9,103 bases of DNA from an uncultured Shinella sp. (GTDB lineage Bacteria; Pseudomonadota; Alphaproteobacteria; Rhizobiales; Rhizobiaceae). This document shows positions 1 to 6,603 of this stretch, in pieces. Position 1 is the stretch's first letter, and each line of letters opens with the position of its first letter. Position numbers and translations under genes: made by a program. The stretch is from positions 1-9,103 of the forward strand of contig CAMLOC010000091.1 in the NCBI GenBank assembly GCA_946481465.1, written 5' to 3'. Under the pieces are notes generated by a model. The model did no database searches. It saw only the letters and a program-made list of their open reading frames with translations, and had not been told where the DNA came from.

Positions 1-1489
1 ACCTGACGCGGACATCATCATCGTCGGAGCCGGCCCGGCGGGCATGGCATGCGCGATCGATCTCGCCGCCGCGGGATGCCGGGTGATCGTGCTCGACATG
101 CAGCCCTCCCCCGGCGGCCAGATTTTTCGCGCGCTGGAAGCCAACATGCAGGCCCGCCCCGGAACCGACGAGCTCCTCTCCGCCCTCGGCCCGAGCTACA
201 AGGCCGGTCTCGCCCTTTTGACGCGCTTTCGCGCAACGCCCGGCATCGATTATCGGCCGGGCACCACGGTCTGGGACCTGCGGGCGGACGGTAGGGTCGG
301 CTGGCTCAAGGGTGATGCGGCCGGTTACCTGCGGGCGTCGCATGTCGTCCTCGCCAACGGTGCGATGGAACGCCCCGCTCCCTTTCCGGGTTGGACGCTG
401 CCCGGCGTGATGACGGCCGGCGCGGTGCAGACCTTGCTGAAGGCGGGGCATCTCAAGCCGAAAGGCAGGATCGTGCTGGCCGGAACCGGGCCGCTGATCT
501 TTCTGCTCGCCGAGCAGCTGCGACGCCTCGGCGTGCGGCCGGCGTTGATCGCACGCACCGACCGCGCAAGGGACAAGGTCGCCGCCCTCAGACGGCTTCG
601 GCCGGCGGGCCTTCCCGCACTCCTCAAGGGGGTGGGCTGGCTTCTACGATTGCGGCTGGCCGGGGTTGCGATGCGCACCGGCATATCCGGCCTTGAGGCG
701 CACGGGCGCAGCCACATCGAATCCGTCCGCGTGACCGTCGCCGGCAAGAGGATCGAGCTGCCCTGCGATCTGCTCGTGGTCCACGACGGCATCGTGCCAT
801 CGACGGATCTGGCGCACGCTGCCGGCCTTGCCCTGGCGTGGAGAGCTGACGATGCCAGCTGGCAACCCGTAACGACGCGGGACGGACAGGCCGAAATGGC
901 GCCCGGCCCCGCCTTGACCGCCGGGCCTTGCAGGATCCGCATCACCGGCGATGCGCGCCGGATCGGCGGCGCCGACGCCGCCATCGCCCACGGCCGCCAC
1001 GCCGCCGGCGCCATCCTGGCAGAACTGAGCCGCCCGGCCGCCACGCCGGGAACCGCGGAGCGGACCGGCATCGACGTCGAACGCAGCCTCGCGGCGCGGC
1101 CCTTCCTTGACGCGGCCTTCCCGCCAGGCCTCGCCGCAAACCTCCCCGATGACGCGACCATCGTCTGTCGCTGCGAGGAGATCACTGCCGGGGCGCTGCG
1201 CGCGGCAATTCGGGACGGCGCCAGGGAGATGAACCTGGTCCGCGTGCTCCTGCGCTGCGGCATGGGCGCCTGCCAGGGCCGCAGCTGCGCGGCAACGCTC
1301 GCCCGGCTTCTTGCTGAAGCGAATCCCGATCGGCCGGTGCCCCCGGCCCCGTTCCGCGCACGCCCGCCGCTGCGCCCCCTGCCACTCGGCGCGCTGGCCG
1401 GCATGACCGGCCTCGACCCCGATCTGGCGCAGGTGGAATCGCTCGACGACAAGCCCGAAGCCAGCGCCGGAGACGACGCCCATGTCTAA
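1..1489 (+). CDS. FAD/NAD(P)-dependent oxidoreductase with C-terminal BFD-like [2Fe-2S] domain, opine oxidase subunit A type (5'-partial)
   Basis: The reading frame is open from the window edge (first full codon at base 2), so the true start lies upstream; the ATG at 44 is inside the FAD-binding motif and is not the start. About 495 residues are visible. In order: N-terminal Rossmann motif VGAGPAGM just before base 50; the family signature GAMERPAPFPGW at 359-394; a second dinucleotide-binding motif GTGPL at 482-496; and a C-terminal cysteine cluster (CRC at 1166-1174, then CGMGACQGRSC at 1256-1288) that fits a BFD-like [2Fe-2S] site. This architecture matches the alpha subunits of octopine/nopaline oxidase, HcnB and D-hydroxyproline dehydrogenase, which act with a DadA-like partner to oxidise amines or imino acids in the cytoplasm. 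The partner follows directly with an 8-bp overlap. Family assignment is firm; the substrate is not determined by the sequence. Confidence 0.88.
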   Translation, partial: PDADIIIVGAGPAGMACAIDLAAAGCRVIVLDMQPSPGGQIFRALEANMQARPGTDELLSALGPSYKAGLALLTRFRATPGIDYRPGTTVWDLRADGRVGWLKGDAAGYLRASHVVLANGAMERPAPFPGWTLPGVMTAGAVQTLLKAGHLKPKGRIVLAGTGPLIFLLAEQLRRLGVRPALIARTDRARDKVAALRRLRPAGLPALLKGVGWLLRLRLAGVAMRTGISGLEAHGRSHIESVRVTVAGKRIELPCDLLVVHDGIVPSTDLAHAAGLALAWRADDASWQPVTTRDGQAEMAPGPALTAGPCRIRITGDARRIGGADAAIAHGRHAAGAILAELSRPAATPGTAERTGIDVERSLAARPFLDAAFPPGLAANLPDDATIVCRCEEITAGALRAAIRDGAREMNLVRVLLRCGMGACQGRSCAATLARLLAEANPDRPVPPAPFRARPPLRPLPLGALAGMTGLDPDLAQVESLDDKPEASAGDDAHV

Positions 1490-2636
1490 CGACGCGCTCA
1501 TCGTCGGTGGCGGATTGCAGGGCTGCGCGATCGCCCTGTTCCTCGCCCGCGCCGGCTGGCGGGTGACGGTGGTGGAGAAGAACCTCGCGGGCCGCCACGC
1601 CTCGGGGGTCAATGCGGGCGGCCTTCGTTCGCTGATGCGCGACGTGCGGGAATACCCCCTGTCGCTGCGCGCCATGGACATGTGGGCCAATCTCGCCGAC
1701 GTCGTGGGCGCGGCCGCGGCCGAAAGCTGCGAGGTCCGGCTCGGCACGGCCCAGATCGCGCTGGCGATGGATGCGGCCGAGCTGCAATGGTGCGAGGCGC
1801 GGTCCCAGTCTATGCACCGCCGCGACATCCACTCGGAGGAACTGATCGCCCCCGACGCGCTGCACCGGTTGCTGCCGGGCCTTTCCGGCGCGGCGCTCGG
1901 CGGCCTGATTTCGCGGCGCGACGGGCACGCCAACCCGGCCAATGCCGCGCGCGCCTTCCGCAAGGCGGCAGAGGCCACCGGCGTTCGCATCCTCGAACAA
2001 TGCAAGGTGCACGACCTTGCACCCAAGCCTTCGGGCGGGTGGCGGGCCGAGACCGATGCAGGCGCGATCGAGGCGGAATGGGTCCTCAACTGCGCCGGCG
2101 CATGGGGATCGGCCCTCGCCGCGCGGCTTGGCGAAACCTTGCCGATCAAGGTCACGGCCCTCTCCATGATGGTGACGGCGCGAGTGAAACCCTTCATCAC
2201 CCCCGTCGTCATCGGCATCGACCAGCCGCTCTCATTCAAGCAGAGCGCGGTCGGCTCGCTGGTCATCGGCGGCGGCATCCTGGGCAAGCCGTGCCTTGAG
2301 GGGGACACCTCGTTCACCGTCATGGACCGCATGGCATCGAGCGCTGCGGCCACGGTTGCGGCCTTCCCGGTGCTGGCCGGCGTGCCGGTCGTGCGCACCT
2401 GGACGGGGCTCGAAGGCGCCACGCCGGATGGAATACCGTTCATTGGCCCCAGCCTCAGCCATCCCGGCCTCTGGCATGTGTTCGGGTTCTGCGGCCACGG
2501 TTTCCAGCTTGCGCCCGCGGTGGGCGAAGCCGTGGCGCGATCACTCGTCTCGGGAACCCTCGATCCAAGGCTTGCTCCTTTCGCGGTCGATCGCCTGCAG
2601 CCCCAAACGCCGCGAAAAGAGGAGGCCTTGCCATGA
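1482..2636 (+). CDS. FAD-dependent amine/D-amino-acid oxidase family protein (DadA/SoxB-like, opine oxidase subunit B type)
   Basis: A 384-residue protein of normal length for the DAO family. It has an N-terminal FAD motif VGGGLQG (residues 8-14) with the ribose-binding Glu at about residue 32, a middle segment with VLNCAGAWG typical of the second FAD contact, and a C-terminal block with PDGIPFIGPS followed by GFCGHGFQLAPAVGE, the usual FAD/substrate-closing region. The ATG at 1482 overlaps the end of the preceding gene (ATGTCTAA) and has a GGAG about 9 bases upstream, which supports this start and translational coupling. As a partner of the upstream alpha subunit it would be the substrate-oxidising subunit, removing electrons at a C-N bond of an amino acid, imino acid or opine. 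The order alpha-beta-permease-permease-ATPase suggests the substrate is what the downstream transporter brings in. It could instead act alone as a deaminating oxidase. The exact substrate is unknown. Confidence 0.88.
   Translation: MSNDALIVGGGLQGCAIALFLARAGWRVTVVEKNLAGRHASGVNAGGLRSLMRDVREYPLSLRAMDMWANLADVVGAAAAESCEVRLGTAQIALAMDAAELQWCEARSQSMHRRDIHSEELIAPDALHRLLPGLSGAALGGLISRRDGHANPANAARAFRKAAEATGVRILEQCKVHDLAPKPSGGWRAETDAGAIEAEWVLNCAGAWGSALAARLGETLPIKVTALSMMVTARVKPFITPVVIGIDQPLSFKQSAVGSLVIGGGILGKPCLEGDTSFTVMDRMASSAAATVAAFPVLAGVPVVRTWTGLEGATPDGIPFIGPSLSHPGLWHVFGFCGHGFQLAPAVGEAVARSLVSGTLDPRLAPFAVDRLQPQTPRKEEALP
2620..2625 (+). promoter_or_regulatory. Strong ribosome binding site (AGGAGG) for the first permease
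   Basis: AGGAGG lies 7 bases before the ATG at 2633, inside the last codons of the preceding oxidase gene. It fixes the permease start and shows that the ATGA overlap is backed by an independent Shine-Dalgarno sequence. Confidence 0.75.
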
Positions 2637-3346
2637 CGCCGGGCATGTTCGAACTGCTGGGCTTCAGCCCGCAAGGCTGGGGGCTGCCCCTGCTGCAGGC
2701 CGCCGGCATCACGATCGCCGCCGCCCTTTGCGGCTTCCTGCTCGGAAGCATCTTCGGGATTTGCGGCGCCACCCTCAAGCTTGCGCGGGCGCCCTGGCTG
2801 CGCCTGGTCGGTCAGGCCTACACCACGGTTTTCCGCGGCGTTCCGGAAATCCTCGTGGTCTACCTGTTCTACTTCGGCGGAAGCGTTGTCCTGACGGCGG
2901 CCATGAACACCGGCGGCTTTCTCGGCTTCTATTCCCTACCATCCTTCGTCATCGGCGTCTTCGCGGTGGGCATCGTCTCCGGCGCCTACCAGACGGAGGC
3001 CTATCGCTCCGCCTATCTTCGCCTCGACCGGGGCCAGATCGAGGCGGCCGCTTCGTGCGGCATGTCGAAATTCCTGCTGCTGCGTCGGATCATCGCCCCC
3101 CAGACGCTCCGCTTCGCCCTGCCCGCGCTCGGCAATATCTGGCAATCGGCCCTCAAGGAAACCTCGCTCCTCTCCGTCATCGGCCTGACCGAACTCTTGC
3201 GCCAGGCCGGCACCGCCGCGGGATCGACCCGCCAGCCCCTCCTGTTCTACGCCATTGCGGCGGCGATGTTCCTGGTCATCGGGCGCTGCACCGGCGCACT
3301 CCTGAACCGGATGGAAAACCATCTCGCCAAACCCTGGAGACGCTGA
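2633..3346 (+). CDS. Polar amino acid ABC transporter permease, HisQ/OccQ type
   Basis: A 237-residue inner-membrane protein with about five hydrophobic segments, the usual size for HisQ/HisM permeases. It carries the family block FRGVPEILVVYLFYFG (residues 67-82) and the cytoplasmic EAA loop EAAASCGMS...LRRIIAPQ (about 137-157), which docks on the ATPase. The segment TEAYRSAYLRLDRGQIEAA is characteristic of the polar amino acid uptake family. The start overlaps the oxidase stop by 4 bases (ATGA) and follows an AGGAGG. It is expected to pair with the next gene as a heterodimeric membrane channel. Family members import histidine, arginine, lysine, glutamine or opines; placement behind oxidase subunits favours an amino-acid derivative or opine, but specificity resides mainly in a binding protein that is not in the window. 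Confidence 0.9.
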   Translation: MTPGMFELLGFSPQGWGLPLLQAAGITIAAALCGFLLGSIFGICGATLKLARAPWLRLVGQAYTTVFRGVPEILVVYLFYFGGSVVLTAAMNTGGFLGFYSLPSFVIGVFAVGIVSGAYQTEAYRSAYLRLDRGQIEAAASCGMSKFLLLRRIIAPQTLRFALPALGNIWQSALKETSLLSVIGLTELLRQAGTAAGSTRQPLLFYAIAAAMFLVIGRCTGALLNRMENHLAKPWRR

Positions 3347-4041
3347 TGCTGGACTGGCCCTTTCTGACGGATGTCACCGGTCAACTCCTGTCGGGCCTGC
3401 CGCTGACCCTGCAACTGGCGGCGCTGTCGCTGACGATCGGCTTCGTGCTGGCCGTCTTCATCGCGGGTGCCGCCGCAAGCACGTTCGGGCCCCTGCGCTG
3501 GATTGCGAAAGCCCATGTCGAGCTGTTTCGCGGCACGCCGCTGCTGTTGCAGATCTTCCTGATCTATTACGGCCTCGGCCAGATCGCCCCGCTGCGCCAG
3601 TCCGTCCTCTGGCCCTTCCTGCGCGAGCCCTACTGGTGCGCCATCCTGGCGCTGGCGCTCAACACCTCGGCCTATACCGCCGAGATCATTCGCGGCGCGA
3701 TCCAGGCCGTGCCGGCGCACGAGATCGAGGCCGGGCGGGCCTGCGGCATGTCGGGCTTCCTGCTGCGCCGCCGCATCATCTGGCCCATCGCGCTGCGCCA
3801 GGGGCTCGCGGTCTACGGCAGCGAGGCGATCCTGATGATCAAGGCGACGTCGCTTGCCAGCATCATCACGCTGACCGAGCTCACCGGCATCGCGCACAAG
3901 CTGATCTCCTCGACCTACCGGGTGTTCGAGATCTTCATCGTCACCGGCGCGATCTACCTTGCGCTCACCTTCCTGATGAGCACGGCCTTCGCGCTTCTCG
4001 AACGCCACCTCCAGGCCCACCACGCCCATCGTCGCGCCTGA
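3346..4041 (+). CDS. Polar amino acid ABC transporter permease, HisM/OccM type
   Basis: A 231-residue integral membrane protein starting at the ATG that shares one base with the previous stop (TGATG junction) and has GGAG 6 bases upstream. The frame is open far upstream inside neighbouring genes, but the conserved protein begins here (MLDWPFLTDV). Visible family features are LFRGTPLLLQIFLIYYG (residues 60-76), NTSAYTAEIIRGAIQ (106-120) and the EAA loop EAGRACGMSGFLLRRRIIWP (128-147). It is the second half of the heterodimeric permease with the gene before it, and both should contact the ATPase encoded next. Start and family are secure. The transported compound is inferred only from the operon. 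Confidence 0.9.
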   Translation: MLDWPFLTDVTGQLLSGLPLTLQLAALSLTIGFVLAVFIAGAAASTFGPLRWIAKAHVELFRGTPLLLQIFLIYYGLGQIAPLRQSVLWPFLREPYWCAILALALNTSAYTAEIIRGAIQAVPAHEIEAGRACGMSGFLLRRRIIWPIALRQGLAVYGSEAILMIKATSLASIITLTELTGIAHKLISSTYRVFEIFIVTGAIYLALTFLMSTAFALLERHLQAHHAHRRA

Positions 4042-4066
4042 CCCGCGCACCACACGGAGAAACCAG

Positions 4067-4867
4067 ATGGCCTCCCTCCCCCTCCCGGCTGCGGCCGGCA
4101 CCGTCCCCGCCATTCAAGTCGACGATCTGCGCAAGCGCTTCGGCGCGGTCGAGGTGCTGAAGGGCATCGATTTCCGCGCCCATGAGGGCGAGGTCATCTC
4201 CATTCTCGGCGCGTCCGGCTCCGGCAAGTCGACCTTCCTGCGCTGCCTCAACCTACTGGAACTGCCCTCCACCGGCCGGCTGCACATCTTCGGCGAGCAG
4301 GTCGGCCTCCGGCAGAGCGGGGACAGCCTGCGTATCGCAGACCGAAGGCAGGTGGACCGCCTGCGCACGCAGGTGGCGATGGTCTTCCAAAATTTCTGCC
4401 TCTGGAGCCACATGACGGTGCTGGAAAACCTGATGGAGGCGCCCGTGCATGTGCAGCGCCGCAACCGTGGCGAGGTGCGCGACGAGGCGGAAGCCATGCT
4501 GAAGCGGGTTGGCCTCAGCGACCGGGCGAGCGCCTATCCCGCTCAACTGTCGGGCGGGCAACAGCAGCGTGCCGCCATCGCCCGCGCGCTCGTCATGAAA
4601 CCGCGCGTGCTGCTGCTCGACGAACCCACCTCGGCGCTCGACCCCGAGCTCGTCGCAGAGGTGCTGAAGGTCATGCGCGACCTCGCCGCCGAAGGGCGCA
4701 CGATGCTGATCGTGACGCATGAAATGGCCTTTGCCCGGGATGTCTCCAGCCGCGTCGTCTTCCTGGAACAGGGGCGAATCCACGCGGAGGGTCCGCCCCG
4801 GCAACTGTTCGGCGGCGGCGCCAACACGCGTTTCGACCAATTCATCTTGCGGTTCAACCAAGGCTAG
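4067..4867 (+). CDS. Amino acid ABC transporter ATP-binding protein, HisP/OccP type
   Basis: A 266-residue cytoplasmic ATPase. All nucleotide-binding motifs are intact: Walker A GASGSGKST (residues 48-56), Q-loop Gln108 in VFQNF, signature LSGGQQQR (161-168), Walker B with DEPTSALD (185-192) and the switch His218 in VTHEM. The insert between Walker A and Q-loop (around residues 80-103, RIADRRQVDRLRT) and the block LWSHMTVLENLMEAP are hallmarks of the HisP/OccP subgroup. GGAG stands 7 bases before the ATG; the gene follows the second permease after a 25-bp gap and is the last recognisable gene of the operon. It powers import of the compound handled by the two permeases. No binding-protein gene follows, as a convergent operon begins 33 bases downstream. 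Confidence 0.93.
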   Translation: MASLPLPAAAGTVPAIQVDDLRKRFGAVEVLKGIDFRAHEGEVISILGASGSGKSTFLRCLNLLELPSTGRLHIFGEQVGLRQSGDSLRIADRRQVDRLRTQVAMVFQNFCLWSHMTVLENLMEAPVHVQRRNRGEVRDEAEAMLKRVGLSDRASAYPAQLSGGQQQRAAIARALVMKPRVLLLDEPTSALDPELVAEVLKVMRDLAAEGRTMLIVTHEMAFARDVSSRVVFLEQGRIHAEGPPRQLFGGGANTRFDQFILRFNQG

Positions 4868-4894
4868 GGAGGCCCGGCAGAAATCGAGCGGACC

Positions 4895-4918
4895 ACCTCG
4901 TCAATCGGCAACCGAGGT
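4895..4918. other. Short inverted repeat at the convergent operon junction (possible weak terminator)
   Basis: ACCTCG (4895-4900) and CGAGGT (4913-4918) form a 6-bp stem around a 12-base loop that contains the stop codon of the histidine phosphatase gene. There is no T-run on either side, so it does not look like a standard intrinsic terminator. It is noted because the two operons meet here with only 33 bp between stop codons and no better terminator is visible. Confidence 0.2.
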
Positions 4919-5506
4919 ATCGGGAGCGACAGCACCGATATTGTAACCTTCGAGCTGCGCGGTGCGCCCGTCGCGTCCCGGGAAATGCAGGATGGTGGCG
5001 GTTCCCGGCGTCACGGGCACGACGCGCGAGGGCGGCAGGTCGAGGAATTCGTGGCAAGCGGCGCGGATGACCCCGCCATGCGCCACGACGAGCAGATCAC
5101 CCTCCGTACGCGCCATCCAGTCACGTACGCCCTCGGCGACGCGCGCGCGGAAGGCAAGCCAGGTCTCGCTGCGGTCGGGGGTGAAGGTACCCGCCCGCCA
5201 GGCCGTATAGTCCTCCGGCCGTTCGGCAATGAGGTCAGCCTTGCGGCGGCCGGTCCACGCGCCCATGTCCAGTTCGCGAAAACGCTTGTCGGAGGGCGCG
5301 TCGGGATGGCCGATCAGCGCCACCGTCTGGCGGGTGCGGCCGAGATCGGAGGCGATGATACGGGCAGGCTGCAACGCCTTGACATAGGGACGGAAGCGCT
5401 TGACCTGGGCGACGCCACGCTCGGAAAGCAGCGAATTGTCCTGCCCCTGCAGCCGCTGTTCGGCGTTCCATTCCGTTTCGCCATGGCGCATGAGGATGAG
5501 CCTCAT
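4901..5506 (-). CDS. Histidine phosphatase family protein (RHG/phosphoglycerate mutase-like)
   Basis: A 201-residue protein with a complete RHG catalytic set: MRHGETEWN at residues 6-14 (phospho-accepting His8), Arg57/Arg59 in SDLGRTRQT, Glu78 in FRELDMGAWTG, and the second His143 in VVAHGG. Length and motif order fit the small-phosphatase branch (CobC/GpmB/PhoE-like), which removes phosphate from small molecules; no signal peptide is evident, so it should be cytoplasmic. Its ATG overlaps the stop of the upstream ATPase gene by 4 bases, and AAAGGA lies 7 bases before it, so it is the last gene of the ABC-transporter operon. That coupling suggests a job on the imported compound, for example dephosphorylating it, but this is inference. 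A housekeeping or cobalamin-type phosphatase role is the alternative; no cobalamin genes are in view. Confidence 0.9.
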   Translation of the reverse strand: MRLILMRHGETEWNAEQRLQGQDNSLLSERGVAQVKRFRPYVKALQPARIIASDLGRTRQTVALIGHPDAPSDKRFRELDMGAWTGRRKADLIAERPEDYTAWRAGTFTPDRSETWLAFRARVAEGVRDWMARTEGDLLVVAHGGVIRAACHEFLDLPPSRVVPVTPGTATILHFPGRDGRTAQLEGYNIGAVAPDTSVAD

Positions 5507-6603
5507 TGATGAATCCTTTCTCCGGTGGCGGCGAAGACCGCATCGGGTGTACGTATGAGCGAGAGAGCGAGGGGATCGCCCGGCGTCGCAGTGAAATAGC
5601 CGTCGGCTATGCCTGTTATGCGCAAGTCTCCCACCATCGCCGTCACCATGGTGCGTCCGGCAATGGGGGCCGCCTCGGCAAAGCGTGCAGTCAAAGTCGG
5701 CGCACCGGCAACGGCGCCCACATTCACATCCTCGGCGCGGTAGAGAAGCTGTACGTCGTCCCGGCCGCCGGAAAGGGCCGCCGGCGCCAGCGCCGTCTCG
5801 CCGAAGACGAGGCTTTCACCCGAACGGCGCACCGGTAGCAGGTTTGCCGGCGGCGTGCCGAGAAAGGTGGCGACGAAGGTGGTTGCGGGGTTGCGCAGGA
5901 GGTCGGTCGGCTTGCCGAACTGTTCGACGCGGCCGTTGTTGAGCACGGCGACATGCGTCGCCATGGTCATGGCCTCCACCTGGTCGTGGGTGACATAGAC
6001 CGAGGTGGCGCCGGTCGCCCAGTGGATACGCATCAGTTCGCTGCGCATCTCGATGCGCAGCTTTGCATCGAGATTGGAGAGCGGCTCGTCGAAGAGAAGG
6101 ATACTCGGCTCCGGCGCGATGGTGCGCGCGATCGCCACGCGCTGCTGCTGGCCGCCGGAAATTTCCGCCGGATAGCGCTCGGCAAGGCCGTCGATACCGA
6201 GGAGCGCCAGCACTTCCTGCACCCGCTTCTCACGCTTTTCGCGCGGCCATTTGGCAACCTTCAGAGGCCAGGCGATATTGCCGGCAACCGTCATGTGCGG
6301 CCAGAGCGCGTAGCTCTGGAAGACAAGGCCCGCATTGCGCCGGCCGGCATCGGCGATGACGCCGCCTGCCCCGCTCGAAACGGTCTGGCCGACGAAGGCG
6401 ATTTCGCCCTCACTCGGCCCTTCGAGACCCGCCAGCATGCGCAGCAGCGTGGACTTGCCGCAGCCGGATGGGCCGACCAGCACCAGGAAGGAGCCGGCAG
6501 GCACGGAAATGTTCACGCCCTTGACGGCGGTGAAGGCTCCAAAGCGTTTCACGAGATTGCGGATCTGGATGGCGTCCGCGGCGCCGGCAGCAAGGGCGTT
6601 CAT
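5503..6603 (-). CDS. ABC transporter ATP-binding protein, FbpC/PotA type with C-terminal TOBE-like region
   Basis: A 366-residue ATPase. Walker A GPSGCGKST (residues 44-52), Q-loop Gln96 in VFQSYALWPHMTV, signature ISGGQQQR (148-155), Walker B ILLFDEP (168-174), D-loop SNLD and switch His206 in YVTHDQVEAMT are all intact. The roughly 120 residues after the nucleotide-binding domain fit the regulatory TOBE-type extension found in importers for iron, polyamines, sugars and phosphonates. The start at 6603 is chosen because ATGA overlaps the permease stop and a purine-rich GGAAAGAG precedes it; the frame is open further upstream, but only as a shadow of the permease gene. It energises the fused permease encoded just before it. 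Motifs alone do not settle the substrate: annotation pipelines often call this type iron(III) or spermidine importer. Confidence 0.92.
   Translation of the reverse strand: MNALAAGAADAIQIRNLVKRFGAFTAVKGVNISVPAGSFLVLVGPSGCGKSTLLRMLAGLEGPSEGEIAFVGQTVSSGAGGVIADAGRRNAGLVFQSYALWPHMTVAGNIAWPLKVAKWPREKREKRVQEVLALLGIDGLAERYPAEISGGQQQRVAIARTIAPEPSILLFDEPLSNLDAKLRIEMRSELMRIHWATGATSVYVTHDQVEAMTMATHVAVLNNGRVEQFGKPTDLLRNPATTFVATFLGTPPANLLPVRRSGESLVFGETALAPAALSGGRDDVQLLYRAEDVNVGAVAGAPTLTARFAEAAPIAGRTMVTAMVGDLRITGIADGYFTATPGDPLALSLIRTPDAVFAATGERIHQ

Noticed and set aside
644..2674. 676-codon open frame on the minus strand opposite both oxidase genes
   Set aside because: Its translation is low-complexity Arg/Ala/Ser/Pro-rich with no recognisable domain, and it lies antisense to two genes with intact family motifs. 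It reflects high GC at third codon positions.
2296..3345. Long N-terminal extension of the second permease frame
   Set aside because: The frame is open upstream but the extension lies over the oxidase and first permease and is Arg/Pro-rich. Homology to the permease family begins at the ATG at 3346, which has a ribosome site.
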